64,000 bases of DNA from Heliocidaris tuberculata. Its lineage: Eukaryota > Echinodermata > Echinoidea > Camarodonta > Echinometridae. Position numbers and translations under genes: made by a program. The stretch covers positions 39,551,798 through 39,615,797 of the forward strand of contig CM046842.1 in NCBI GenBank assembly GCA_025618425.1, in the 5' to 3' direction. Positions 10,604 through 21,945 of the stretch are shown here, piece by piece; within the stretch, counting starts at the first letter, position 1; every line of letters starts with the position of its first letter. Below the pieces are notes generated by a model. It was not told the origin of the DNA and made no database searches. It saw nothing but the letters and a program-made list of their open reading frames with translations.

Positions 10604-12530
10604 TAGATGTACATGTACATTTTTCCAGATTGACTGTACATAGTCCATGTACCATGGATTTTTAGACCCTTTGATAACAAGTGTTTGTTAAATGTAGGCG
10701 TGAAAAGGGATATTATCACATCAAGGGGTCTAGATACAGATCTATACAAACACTTAATAATATTTATTCTGAAATTTCAATTTTTGATATCCCCCTATTC
10801 CCCCATGAAATCTTATCTACAAATTGTCTGATAAGACTAGGGCTAATGTAAATTTCAGGTAACACTAGGCTTCTGTGTGAAGTCCACTGTATGTACATTA
10901 AAGTGCAAGGGCGGATCCATTACTTTGCAAAAGAGGGGACACAATAATCTGAAAATTTTCTGACATGCTGGTAGTGTAAATCTGGTAGTGTGATCAAAGA
11001 GTTCTGTGATAACTCCTTGGTGTGATTGTGTAGGTGGTAATCTGTTGTTTGTTTTGGGCCGGGGACACAAAAGTGGTCTGTGAATAACCTCAGTGCCATA
11101 TTCTGTCTTTGTTCACTTCAATGACTTTTGGACTACTATATGTACATGTAGTAATAATATGGTATTAAATGGTAACAGTTGAACATTGCCCTACAATGAC
11201 AATTATGCATCATGGCTCATTGAAGACCAGAGACTTCTTTGGGTTCAAAGGTGAACAATCATGTGGGCCGTTAATGTACATTTTCAATGACTTTTCTTGT
11301 TATTGAGAATCTTTCATGTGTACCTTAGTAATAGCTTATTAAGAGTTACATGTAGTATATTACTATGCTCATATGCCCAAGTTTCAACATTTTCATGCTC
11401 CTGAGTAAAATTTGGGGTTTCTTTTCATCTTTTTTGGGGGGCTTACTTAAATCTATGTTCTTGGAGATTTCGAGAGTTTGGGGAGTGGGATCCCCCTTTA
11501 TACAAAATCCTACATCAGCCCCTGGTAAGAACTCTATATATTTAGTGTGGGTAAAGGCAAAAATCTATGAAGGTACTATTATTCTGAGTGTGAAAAGCAC
11601 TTTCGTAATGGTGAGAGCCATTATTCCTTGTGCAAAAGCACTTTAGTAGATTATTTCCCTTCCCCTGATTAAGTTGTGTACCATAAATCTTAATATCTTT
11701 GAATTTGTGTGTATTTCTGCATGTGTAATAAACTCTAGGTCTATTGACTCCATTCAAATTAGTATCATGCTGAGAACGGTAATGACTGTAAATTACATTC
11801 CAGGCAGACGGCATTCTGCTCCAAGTTCATTTCAAACTCTTGAAGCCTGTAATAAGAAGGCTTATGGAAGCCAATTAATCATATTGGGGATAATCACAGT
11901 TGTGCATGCATTAGATTAAAGGGGGAAGTCCACCCTGAGGTCAAGTTGATTTTAATTGTGCACAGAATATTGAAATATTAAACAGGGAATGTTTACTGTA
12001 CAGGAAAATTCTGATGGAAAATGTACTAGCTGAAAACAAAATAAAAACACAGCACAACACAGCACAGCGCAGAACAGAACAGAACAGAACAGAATAGAAC
12101 AACACAATACAAAACAAAACAAAACAAAACGATAAAAAAAAACCAAATGAAGTGAAAATAACAAGACAAATATACATGTACCCTTAAAAGAGGAAAATTA
12201 TCAGTTATTTTCAATTCCTTTGTCATGAAATTTGATATTTGATAGTAAGATTCCTCTTTCACCATCTATCATTTTAGCATTGTACATGTACCATGTACAT
12301 GTAATTATTTCCTTATTGTGATTGATTGCAAGTGCAAATACATTGTCAGGTAAATAAGCCTATGATAAATGATTAAAATCTAGTAAGTGATATCAAGTAC
12401 ATGTATTTGGAGTACATGTATACCAGCAGCTTAGTGTACATATAGGAAACATGATTTCAGCATTTGATGCTGTCTGTATTTGCTTTAGATTTGTGAGTTG
12501 ATATGGGGTACATTTGAAAATCTCTTTTGC
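10604..12530. other. no gene recognised; simple repeats
   Basis: Contains an ACAGA/ACAAA-type repeat at about 12045-12135 and a short fragment (about 11922-11960) of the AAGTCCACCCTGA-type TTAA MITE. About 11440-11525 carries a transposon-like GGGATCCCCC...CAGCCCCTGG stretch. Open frames over the ACAGA repeat are low-complexity artefacts. Confidence 0.5.
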
Positions 12531-12534
12531 GGGG

Positions 12535-12786
12535 TAACCTCGCTAGTCATAAGGACCGCTATTCATAAGGACCGCTATCCATAATGCGTGACTAAATGAA
12601 TAGCGGTTTTGTATGAATAGCGGTCCTTCTAAATAGCGAGCAAACCATAGAAAAATTACCTCGCTATTCATAAGGACTTCAGTTCGTAAGGACCACTATT
12701 CATAACTATACATAAGGACCGCTATTCATAACGCGTGTTAAATGAATAGCGGTTTTCTATGAATAGCTGTCCTTATGAATAGCGAG
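12535..12786. mobile_element. inverted-repeat element built of CTATTCATAAGGACCG units, copy 1
   Basis: The stretch is made of about ten direct and inverted copies of CTATTCATAAGGACC and its complement, starting GGTAACCTCGCTAGTCATAA and ending CCTTATGAATAGCGAG. A second copy lies at 15341-15552. The whole can fold into several alternative hairpins. No protein is encoded. Confidence 0.75.
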
Positions 12787-12861
12787 TGGACCCGTATTTT
12801 CCTTGTCGTGGGTGGCAGTTCTGCTCAAGTGAGATTTTTCTAGACTTGTGGAAAAGGTGTC

Positions 12862-12945
12862 TTGCCAAGGCATTAATCTACATTTGCTACTCTCCACCCA
12901 GGTTTAGTAAATGGGTACCCAGTAGGAAGAAATGCCTTGAATTCT
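12862..12945 (+). mobile_element. SINE fragment (body only)
   Basis: CTTGCCAAGGCATTAATCTACATTTGCTACTCTCCACCC-type sequence followed by AAATGGGTACCCAGTAGGAA matches the body of the SINEs at 22193, 28748, 39811 and 55504. The tRNA-like head and the tail are missing. Confidence 0.7.
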
Positions 12946-13065
12946 CAATTGCCTTATCATACATTTAGCAGCTTGGCCAAAGTGCAGAGTACATTATTTG
13001 TGATTACACGCCTACATTTTACATGCAGGAAACGTAAATTATAGCAGTTTATAATAGTGTAAGGA

Positions 13066-13677
13066 TTAAAGGCCAAGTCCACACTGATATCAAGTTGATA
13101 TACATGTACATGTAGAGTAAAATTAAACAAGCATAACGGTGAAAATTTCACTGAAATTGGGTGTAAAATAAGAAAGTAACAGCATTTTGAAGTTTTGCAT
13201 TATTTCATAAAACAGTGATATGCATAACATGGGCAGAATGCAAATGAGTGAACCGATGATGTCACACACTCACTTTTCCTTATGTATTTTATCATATGAA
13301 ATTTCAAATATTTCAACTTTTATGGATGTGATAATGAAGAATCTCTCCTTGTATCGAAATAAGTTACAATAATGATAATTTTACATGTTCCATATAAAGA
13401 GTCAAAACACGTTTTATATTATTGAAGCAAAAAATTGAAATATATGATGTTTCATATAATAAAATAAGGAAAAGTGAGTGTTTGACATCATCGGTTCACT
13501 CATTTGCATACCGCCCATGTTATGCATATCACTGTTTCAAGAAATAATGCAAAAATTCAAAATGCCGTAACTTTCTTATTTTACATCCGATTTCAATAAC
13601 ATTTTCACTGTTACGCTTGTTTCATTTTACTCTATTCATTGAAATCAACTTGATATTAGTGTGGACTTGGCCTTTAA
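13066..13677. mobile_element. long foldback MITE, TTAA target
   Basis: Both ends are TTAA followed by AAGGCCAAGTCCACACTGATA and its inverted counterpart. The arms remain complementary nearly to the centre, for example GTGAACCGATGATGTCA on the left against TGACATCATCGGTTCAC on the right. It encodes nothing. A TTAA target with ends beginning AGG suggests a Kolobok-like non-autonomous element; the superfamily is inferred. Confidence 0.8.
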
Positions 13678-14020
13678 AAAATCATGTACATGTATCTTTA
13701 GGGTGACGATCAGCTGCAAAATAATCAGCAGACGATCTGAAGAATCATTGAGATTGGCTCAACTTTGAACTTGGATTTGTTGATTCAAAGGTGTGCTTAT
13801 TTGCTATCTGACTTGAAATTTAGACTTCTTTTGTTGAAGATGATATATTCTGAAATACAGTACAACAATGTAGCTGGAATGCCTATGCAAACATTATCTG
13901 CTCAAATGATTGATGTAATAATTTGTATTGTGCTATTTGTTAATGCTTTGAATGTGGGTATTTGTCAGAATAAAAGTAGACCTAAGCACTGTCTGGCTTA
14001 TGTGGGGGGGGGGGGGGGTC
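13678..14020. other. non-coding, nothing recognised
   Basis: Low-complexity-free AT-rich sequence ending in a G run at about 14003-14018. The plus-strand open frame at 13765-14073 runs into the neighbouring MITE, so it is not a gene. Confidence 0.5.
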
Positions 14021-14444
14021 TTAACCCTTTCATGGCAGGAATCAATTCAGGGCTAAATCGATTTTGTTCTTGAAATTGGCAACAATAATGTTTTTCTTTT
14101 AATGCTACATGTACATGCTTCTAATAAAATGTAATGTCTTTGAAAACAACATGCATTATTAAGAACTTAGTCAAAAAAATTTAAAAAATTGCCAATTTTG
14201 ACAGAAAACAATGATTTTGAACTTCTCAATGTCTTGCCTACATGTATTTAAGGATTTTAAAGTTTATTCTACTTTTTAAAATTCCTGGCATCAAATGCAA
14301 TATGGTCATGCAACAAAAATGGATACCGTGTGTGCAGAAATTTTTGCTCTTTCTACTCATGCATCTGGTATATTTTTTGGGGCTCTGAATCAAAAGTTAT
14401 TCAACCAAACCACAAAATGTGGTCAATTGTCTTGAAAGGGTTAA
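14021..14444 (+). mobile_element. piggyBac-like MITE copy 3
   Basis: Starts TTAACCCTTTCATGGCAGG and ends TCTTGAAAGGGTTAA, with TTAA on both sides. Internal landmarks are the same as the copies at 8586 and 24616, including the AACCACAAAATGTGGTCAAT palindrome near its right end. Confidence 0.85.
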
Positions 14445-14512
14445 AGTAAGATCGCAAACTAGTGTAGAACGGTTCTGTGACAATACAATGTGGTCTGTTT
14501 CCTACAGTAAGG

Positions 14513-15118
14513 CCAACAAAAAAAAAAGTTGTATTGGCGTAACAGGCCATATGAAAATAGGGTAGGTAGGTCGATTTTTCTTTTTTTTTACCTCAGAGAT
14601 GGGATATTTTAACAGTGAATTTACTCATATAACTTGTAAATGCATGCATGCACACCTCTACACACATTAAATTTATGCACACATGACACACACACACACA
14701 AACACCACTAAAAATACAAACACACATACATTTACTACACAACACTATTCACAAACACACTGTATGACTCCATATGGTGAAGTACAAAAAAAACTTGTGA
14801 AAACAACCGAATGTTCTAAAAAAAAGTCATACTCGTTTACTACACACGCGGATTAAATAAAAACAAGCGGATAAATCACAAAAAAAGAAAAGATGAAAGT
14901 TGCGAAACTCAAACGAGAACCGGCGAAATACGGGAAAAGATGGCGACTGCGCCGAAGCAATAACGATTGCACAATCGATAACGATTGCACAATCGATATA
15001 GAGATATTGTGCTATTGTGATCGCGATAGCGAAGAATTTTTTTGTTGTTGAAATTTCTAGGGTCGGGGACATTTTTAGGGTCAGTCGCGTTACGCCAATA
15101 CAACTTTTTTTGTTCCAA
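14513..15118. mobile_element. MITE with ~30 bp AAAGTTGTATTGGCGTAAC ends
   Basis: The left end, CCAACAAAAAAAAAAGTTGT then ATTGGCGTAAC, is matched by the inverted right end GTTACGCCAATACAACTTTT then TTTGTTCC. The interior has a CA-rich stretch (14680-14760) and a short duplication, ATAACGATTGCACAATCGAT, near 14980. The minus-strand frames inside have no domains. A stub of a related end lies near 19490. Confidence 0.7.
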
Positions 15119-15121
15119 ACA

Positions 15122-15318
15122 GTATACTGTCAAACCAGAAACTTTCGCGCGCATTTGATTTTCATGAATTTCGCGAGTGGTTCAGATTCTCGAAAGTCTC
15201 ATGCCGCGAAATCAGTGAACCATAACTAACACTAAATTTTTTTGCAAATCGCGAAAGTTCCTTGCTCTGAAAAAAGCTGTCGTTTACAATTTGAGGAAAG
15301 TTTCTGGTCTTACTGTAC
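15122..15318. mobile_element. short MITE with ACCAGAAACTTTC ends
   Basis: The left end CTGTCAAACCAGAAACTTTC and the reverse complement of the right end CAGTAAGACCAGAAACTTTC match over about 18 positions, next to TA dinucleotides. Interior is GC-balanced, with TTCGCGAGTGG and AATCGCGAAAG. A Tc1/mariner-type element is possible. Confidence 0.6.
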
Positions 15319-15340
15319 CCCCCTCTCTCACCCTAAACAG

Positions 15341-15552
15341 GGTAACCTCGCTAGTCATGAGGACCGCTATTCATAAGGACCACTTATTCATAAGGACCGC
15401 TATCCATAACGCGTGACTAAATGAAAAGTGGTTTTGTATGAATAGCAGTCCTTCTACATAGCCAGGAAAACCATAGACAAATTACATCGCTATTCATAAG
15501 GACTTCCATTCATAAGGACCACTATTCATAACTATTCATACATGTAAGGAGC
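15341..15552. mobile_element. CTATTCATAAGGACCG element, copy 2 (truncated)
   Basis: Begins GGTAACCTCGCTAGTCATGA and follows the copy at 12535 through CTATTCATAACTATTCATA, then breaks off where the GATCTTGATCTC repeat starts. Confidence 0.75.
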
Positions 15553-16012
15553 GTTGGGTACCTCGAGACTGATCTTGATCTCGAGACCAGTCTCGAGATC
15601 GGCATCAGTAACCTCGATCTTGTTCTTGATCTCGAAGGTGTTGGTCTTGATCTTAATCTTGATCTCGGAGCTTCTGTTCTTGGAATTTTCGATCGAGATC
15701 GCTTGAGATCAATATTGTTATTACGTAAATTATCAAACGAAAAAGCTTTTAATATTGTTCACCAATCGGCGAAAACACGACTCGGTGTTGGGTACCTCGA
15801 GATCGATCTTGATCTCGAGACCAGTCTTGAGATCGGCATCAGTAACCTTGATCTTGATCTCGGACATACAGTGTATCTGATCTTGATCTCAGATGTTCTA
15901 ATCTCGATCTTGAGCTGCGGATCGTGATCTTGATCTGGATCTCGGACTGTCTGATCTTGATCTTGATCTTGATCTCGGACCCTCTGGTCTTGGACCCAAC
16001 ACTGGACTCGGC
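15553..16012. repeat. GATCTTGATCTCGGA repeat with inverted ends
   Basis: Two blocks begin GTTGGGTACCTCGAGA (at 15553 and 15787), each followed by runs of GATCTTGATCTCG variants. The right edge TCTTGGACCCAACAC is inverted relative to the starts. The repeat is partly palindromic through GAGATC/GATCTC. The minus-strand open frames rich in D, Q and R are by-products of the 6-base periodicity. Confidence 0.75.
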
Positions 16013-17140
16013 CTCGGGCAGAGTCACACGTTACAAAATCTATGGAAGGTAACATTTTTCAGCGGCCACGGAACTGCTGGCCTTGGGTACATCACTAATA
16101 TACATGTACCCAAGCAAGCAAACCATGTCAACATACTTTGTTGTAAAACAATCAGCTTTTAAAAATGTATTTGCTAGATCCTAATGTTAGAGGAAATAAT
16201 ATCAAGCACCCATTGTATTCAGTGTTTATGATTTGATTACACAGAATAATGTTGTTCTCATTAAAAAAAAAAAAAAATGGATTTGTGGTTAAGCACTTCC
16301 TATACATGTATCTGCTACACTGTACATGTATTAATTAGCGAAACTTGATGAGTTATTGTACATGTACAACATCCGTTCATACCACACAAAGTTTTGTACA
16401 ATAAAAGTATTTCGCTAGTGTGAATGTTAACATCGTTTTGAGTATCTTCTTGTAGTGTGAATTGAAATTGAGTTCCTTTATAAAAAAATAACCAGAGGGG
16501 TCCTGGGGGGGGGATCCTGACCCCCCCCCCTATTTTGTTGCTTGTTTTGAAGTATAAAGACATCCTACAAATCTGATGACCTTTTATTTTTATTGTGCCC
16601 CCTCCCCTTTTACAAAACTTGGGCTCCAAGTTTTTTGCCCTATACAATGTACATGTAATTCTCTATGTGTATGTCCTGTCAGAGGGCACTGGACCAAGAA
16701 CTCTCTGACAAGTTTACAAAAAAAAGTTTTCAAGTGCCTTTTTGAGGCTGAAATTGCTGAAGGGGGAGGGAGGGGCTCTCAATTGAGGGGGGGGGGGGGG
16801 AGGAGGGGTGGTTACATGCCCCTCTCAAAATGGATTAACTGTGAGTGTAAACAGGGTCATAATAAAGGGCCTGTATACATGACAAGAGTCAGTGGAAGTA
16901 CATGTAAGTGTGGAACATGATACAAGTCAAACAAGATCCTGTATCAGGCTGGAAGTGCTGTGTTCTCACATGAGGGAATTCAATACAATGGAACTTTGTT
17001 GAAGAGAAATCCACCCTATGGTCTGGCCGAGATCATTATTACTGCTTGCTTCGTTAGTTGTAAATTGGTGTACAATTACATTGTAGCTACAATGGAACTG
17101 TGCATCACTGCAGTTCACCGAAAGGGCTAAAAGAATATTA
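16013..17140. other. no gene recognised; poly-A, poly-C and poly-G runs
   Basis: A run of A at about 16262-16277, C/G runs at about 16505-16530 and 16775-16802, and ACATGTAC near 16325, 16365 and 16655. No exon signature is seen; two frames of about 110 codons cross the homopolymer runs and lack domains. Confidence 0.5.
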
Positions 17141-17144
17141 CTGA

Positions 17145-17335
17145 GAGAGAAAGTAGAGAAGAGAAGGGAGAGAGAAAGAGTTAGAGACGGAAAGAGAGGG
17201 AGAGAGAGAAAGAGAGGGAAAGAGAGAGAAAGAGAGGGAGAGAGATAGAAAGAGAGAGACACATACATGAAGATAGAGAGAGGGATGAGAGAGAGAGAGA
17301 GGGAGGGAAAGAGAGAGAGAGAGAGGAAGAGGGAT
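17145..17335. repeat. GA-rich microsatellite
   Basis: Irregular GAGA/GGGA simple repeat. The Leu/Ser-rich open frames on the minus strand are artefacts of it. Confidence 0.9.
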
Positions 17336-17743
17336 GAATTAGAGTGGTAGACTGAGTAAAGATTAGCAGGCAAACCATGATCAATGAACCAAGATTACAA
17401 AACATTCGTAAAAATGGTAACGTAATTAATTTGAGGAAGAATAATTCAAGGACAGAAAAATAAACAGCAAAGTTTTTACTATATGTACTGTATGTACATG
17501 GCATGCCTTCAATATATGTTTGTACATGTAGTTGTACATGTATAAAATCTATTGAAATATTTCCAGTGTTGTACACATCACACATTATAAATGTGTTTTA
17601 TGGCAATTGCAATAGGAAGACATATAACACAGTAGGCTTCACACTAACTTTTCATGTACATGTAGGGGGCCCGGATTGTTTGGTGTAAGATCTGCATGCA
17701 TGAACCGCATGTTAATTTTTTTTAAATTTTGGGGGTCCGGTAC

Positions 17744-19158
17744 TAAGGCCCTCATTCCACATAACAGAGACCCTTGAGAGACTACTGAGAGACCCTAAAA
17801 TTGGCAAGATCTCTCAGCATTCTCCAAGACCAGATAAAAATAGTGTCTATGTGGAATGGCTCTAAAAACCCTTGAAAGATCATTAGGTGTGTCTTCATCA
17901 GAACGAAGTTCTGCTCTAGCCCGCTTCAAGGTGGATCAGGGATATTTTCTTGAAGCTAGCTTCAGTTTGCAATCGCGTCTTCATCAGACCGAAGTATCCC
18001 CACTTCGAGCTTAAGCCCGAAGTTGGTGCGCATGCGTACTTTAAGTGAACAAGCCCGGTTTTAAAATCTTACCCGCGCTCGCCCGACCAGCTATACAAAC
18101 CCAAAATATATACGCTATCTCTTGACTACGCTGCCTTAATCATTAATGTACTTACGGAAGTGTATGTTGAACAAAAATAGGTGTAATTTCATTTTGCAGT
18201 ATGATTCTTCCGGAAACTACAGTGGTCCTCAGCATAAAACAAGGAGAAGGAGACGTCGAGAGGCGTACGTGCACTGTGTACAGCTCATGCACACAGCGCT
18301 AGCGCTAGCGCACAGCTGATGTTTACAAACAACACCATGAAACCGGAAATCGTGCTTCGATAGTTGGAGCACAGGTGCATGATGGGATCGGGCTTAATTT
18401 CGGGCTGATGAAGACGCTCGAGGAATAGCGGGCTAGAGCAGGCTGATTTTCGGTTAAGCGGGCTATTCTGAAGATAAGTCCAAGATGATGTGGGTTGACT
18501 TTTCGAGCGAAATAGCGGGCTAGAGCAGAGAATTAGCTGGCTATTCTCTGATCGGGCTAATTTACCGGATCAGCAATAGTGGGCTAGAGCAGAACTTCGT
18601 TCTGATGAAGACGCACCTAGTGAAAGACCAAAAAGTAATTTTCCAGTAAATTTCTCAGAGATCTCTGTGGGACCTTGAAGATTTGCCGAACGTTCACTGA
18701 GAGACCAACAAGACTATTGAGAGATCACTGAAAGATCACCTGACATACTCCCTGAGATCTTCGAGAGATCAATCAAGATCTCTGAGAGACTGATTGAGAC
18801 CTCTGAGATAAAAACTGAGATCTCTGAGAGACCAAAAATGTGGCTATTCTTGAGAGACTGTCGAAAGATAATTGAAAGACTAGTAAGACCCTTGAGCACT
18901 CATTGAGAGATTGCTGAAAGACTGCTGAAAGACCACTGAAAGGCCATTTTCATGAAAGACTGCCGAAAGACTATTTTGAACCGTTTCAAATTTTTTTGAG
19001 ACCATGGAGACCATGAAATTCACTGAAAGATCACTTAGAAATCATGAAGACCTCGGAGATCATTGAAAGTTGGCTGAAAGATCATTGAGAGATCTGTCAA
19101 TTTTTACGGTCTTTCAGTGGTCTTTCAGAGGTCTTGCCCTTTGTGGAATGGCCCCTTA
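17744..19158. mobile_element. outer inverted-repeat element made of GAGAGACC repeats
   Basis: The left end AAGGCCCTCATTCCACATAA and the inverted right end AAGGGGCCATTCCACAAAGG define it. Inside both ends are degenerate CTGAGAGACC/GGTCTTTCAG repeats (17755-17880 and 18625-19135), with period near 15-20 bases. It is split by a complete second inverted-repeat element at 17884-18620. The superfamily is unknown and no protein is encoded. Confidence 0.7.
17884..18620. mobile_element. nested element with ~38 bp inverted ends
   Basis: The left end AGGTGTGTCTTCATCAGAAC is followed by GAAGTTCTGCTCTAGCCCGC. The right end is its inverse, finishing GATGAAGACGCACCT. Additional internal copies of GGGCTAGAGCAG and CTTCATCAGACCGAAGT occur in both orientations. 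The centre is GC-balanced, CpG-containing, and has AGCGCTAGCGCTAGCGCA near 18300. No long open frame is present. Confidence 0.75.
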
Positions 19159-21388
19159 AGATTTTGGGCACCCAAGTGTACCAGGCGCCTGTTAGGGTCG
19201 AGCACTGCATATTAAATGCATAGTTCAGAATGTGGGCATGGTGCTTTGTAGACTTGAACGTTATTATGATTCCAAACATTTTCATTTTGAACTCTTTGAA
19301 TGCCCCCGCAAATGAATGAATGAAGAGAATGAAATGTTTTTGCAGTGCAGGCAAACTTATTGATATAATTCTTCTGTGCATTAGCAAAGAAAAATAAAAG
19401 AAGAGACATGCATTAGACCATGTACAATGTGCACCTAATGTACATGCTAAGTGCAAAGTCTATTCATATATATATATATATATATACAGGGTGGCCAACA
19501 AAAAAAAAAGAAAAAAAAAAAAGGCAAATACAACTATATGGCAGTTGTTTTGTAAAATAAGATGGGAATATAGGAAGTTACAGGAACTTGTAGGCCTACA
19601 TCTATACATGTACGTGTATATGTACATGTCAGTGTTACATTAGTGACTGGTCTGATGAACATCACCGATAAATGGCAAGAATTCATTATTTGGTGTGTAC
19701 TGTGTGTTTTCTGAAGAAACTTCAAGCTTTCCATTATAAGTACACTTACAGTCTTCTCCCATGCAAACCACTGACTCCTATAGCAGTTCAGCATTTTCTT
19801 ATGGTCTAAATGAATCAGTTTTCCTCCTGAAGTCGGCAACAATTATTCTTATTTTCCACTCTTAAATTACTTAGTTTGAAAAAAAAATAAGAATGATTAT
19901 TAAATAAACCAATGTGAATGAAAATTGCAATTTTTTTTTTGCAATTTTACAAACTGGAAATATTTCCAGTTCGTACACAAAAATAGTGATTATATATTTT
20001 ACACCACGTTGCCAATTTAGAGACTTCAGTGATTAGTTACAATTAAATCACACTTATTTGTGAATGGCAGGACAGAATGCATTCATTTGGCAATAAACTC
20101 AAATTTTCTGTGATATTTTGCTCTTTCTGCTCAAATATAATGTGTAATTCCTAGCATTCTGGATCGGAAGATAATGCAAAAACTTCACTATTAAAAAGGA
20201 AACACTACGGCTATGGAATAAACTACATGTACATGTACGTATATGTATATGTTTATATTTACTGGCAATTAATAACATCTATTCAGGGTAATTTCCTCTT
20301 GCCCCTTTTGCTCTGTTAGGCTTATTGGTGATTTAGAGTTTGACTTATGATTTTTACATGTAGCAATGGGATCCTACATGTATTTATTTACCTTTTTTTT
20401 GATACATCCTATACCATTTAGCGCCTCCTACATGTATGTACATTGATGTTGTATTTACAATGCGTTGGCTGATGGCTGTTTCCCTATTGACTTTTCATTG
20501 TAAAGCTAGAAATGGCTTACATGTATGCTTGTATAATACACCATGCATGAGCTGGCCGCATAACTTGCCCCATTAATTTTCAGACCTACTTGGCAAAAGT
20601 TATAATTTACCAAGCTGGCAAATACCCTGGTTATTAGACGGTTTGCCGATAGCTGTTTGTTTTGTGACATTTGAGCGGTTGGCATTTCATACGCAAAGGT
20701 CATGTACAAATACAATGTTCAGTGAATGTGTTTGAGAAATGAAGAGTGATACATGTACAGTGTACATGTAATATGCTGACAGAAAATAATAATGATGGTG
20801 TCAGTGGTGAATAATAATAATGATAATAACGAACGATAATAACAATGATGATATTATTTCATTATAACATTGAGTATTGATAATATGTGTTAATGAAAAT
20901 GACTATGTAAAATGAATTACTTTCTTATAAAGTCAAATATAGTCAATGCCAATGTTTTGTACATGTAAGTACCTGATTTTGCAAATAGCTTTTTATGTAC
21001 TCTGTGTTGTCATTGAGATGTACATGTATATTTACATAATTATGCTGAAATATATTGTAAAGTCAGCCATATTTTACTCATCATTGTCAGTAAAAGAGGA
21101 CAAAAACATAAAAAAGACTGAAATAAGACAGAAAAAATTATTTATTTTCCCTACATGTACATGTACACGCACATGTACTTAGGCTAGTAACTTTTGTTTG
21201 TAATCAGATATCTCAGAGCTTAAAAAAGAGGTGCATACCGGTACTTGTTTTTCTCTGCAATGTTTTGCAGTTTAAAAAAAAAAAAATTTATTTTTTATTG
21301 ATTTTTTTTTGCTGGTCCCAATATTTCTTCTTCTATCAGCTCACATTAACTTTCTAATAACTCTTCTCCTTTTCTGCTTATCTTCCAG
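19159..21388. other. no exon recognised; presumed upstream intron or flank of the NHERF-like gene
   Basis: Contains a TA microsatellite (19463-19486), a poly-A stub near 19500 and AAT/GAT-rich stretches near 20790-20870. About 19800-20215 looks like a very diverged relative of the piggyBac-like MITE (TTGCCAATTTAGAGACTTCA, TTTTGCTCTTTCTGCTCAAA). About 20500-20720 is unique and less AT-rich. It ends with a polypyrimidine tract and CAG at 21386-21388. Confidence 0.5.
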
Positions 21389-21945
21389 GTTCACCTGCTG
21401 AGCGAGCCGGTCTACGATCAGGCGACAGAGTCATTGAAGTCGATGGCACCAACATCGAGCGCGAAACACACACACAGGTTGTCGCCCGCATTAAAGCGGG
21501 CGGCGGATCGACCAGCATGCTCGTGGTCGACAGAGAACTTGACGCATACTGCCGCAAAAACGGCATCACGATAAAAGCGAGCATGGCGGAAGGTGCGGAA
21601 TCACCGCGGATTAACGGCGACCATCTTGAGGTCGAGAGCGAGGTTCACATGAACGGTGACGCCGAAGGGATGGGCAATCATGAGGTGGTCGTGGCAACCT
21701 TAGAAGCGGAGGAGCAATCGGCACCAGAAAGGCAAGAGGAGGAGGAGGAGGAAGAGGAGGAGGAGGAAGAGCATCAGTACTCAGAGATTAACAGAAGGGA
21801 GGAGAGGGAAGATGAAGATGAAGATGCGGTAGATGAGCAGTTTGCATCGGCTTTAGCGGATGTTGAGATAGAAGATGAGAGGAGAGAAGTAGAAGAAGAT
21901 GCGGTTGTTACGGCGGAGGATGTAGCGATGGAAGAAAGCATTCCA
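21389..21945 (+). CDS. NHERF1: NHERF-like exon: PDZ C-terminal half and acidic region
   Basis: The acceptor is a polypyrimidine tract ending TCTTCCAG. The first two bases complete a glycine codon, then [19 protein letters not shown] follows, so the intron splits the PDZ domain just before the SPAE motif, as expected for this family's fold. The exon ends ...EESIP at GTAAGT with the codon complete. The Glu-rich stretch near 21735-21770 is coded by GAG/GAA runs. GC content is clearly above the surroundings, supporting a real exon. An antisense Ser-rich frame over it is a shadow. Confidence 0.85.

Noticed and set aside
11941..12265. Cys/Phe/Val-rich minus-strand frames
   Set aside because: Three overlapping phases over an ACAGA/ACAAA repeat; all low complexity.
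15759..16055. Asp/Gln/Arg-rich minus-strand frame of 98 codons
   Set aside because: Arises from the GATCTTGATCTC repeat; no independent domain.
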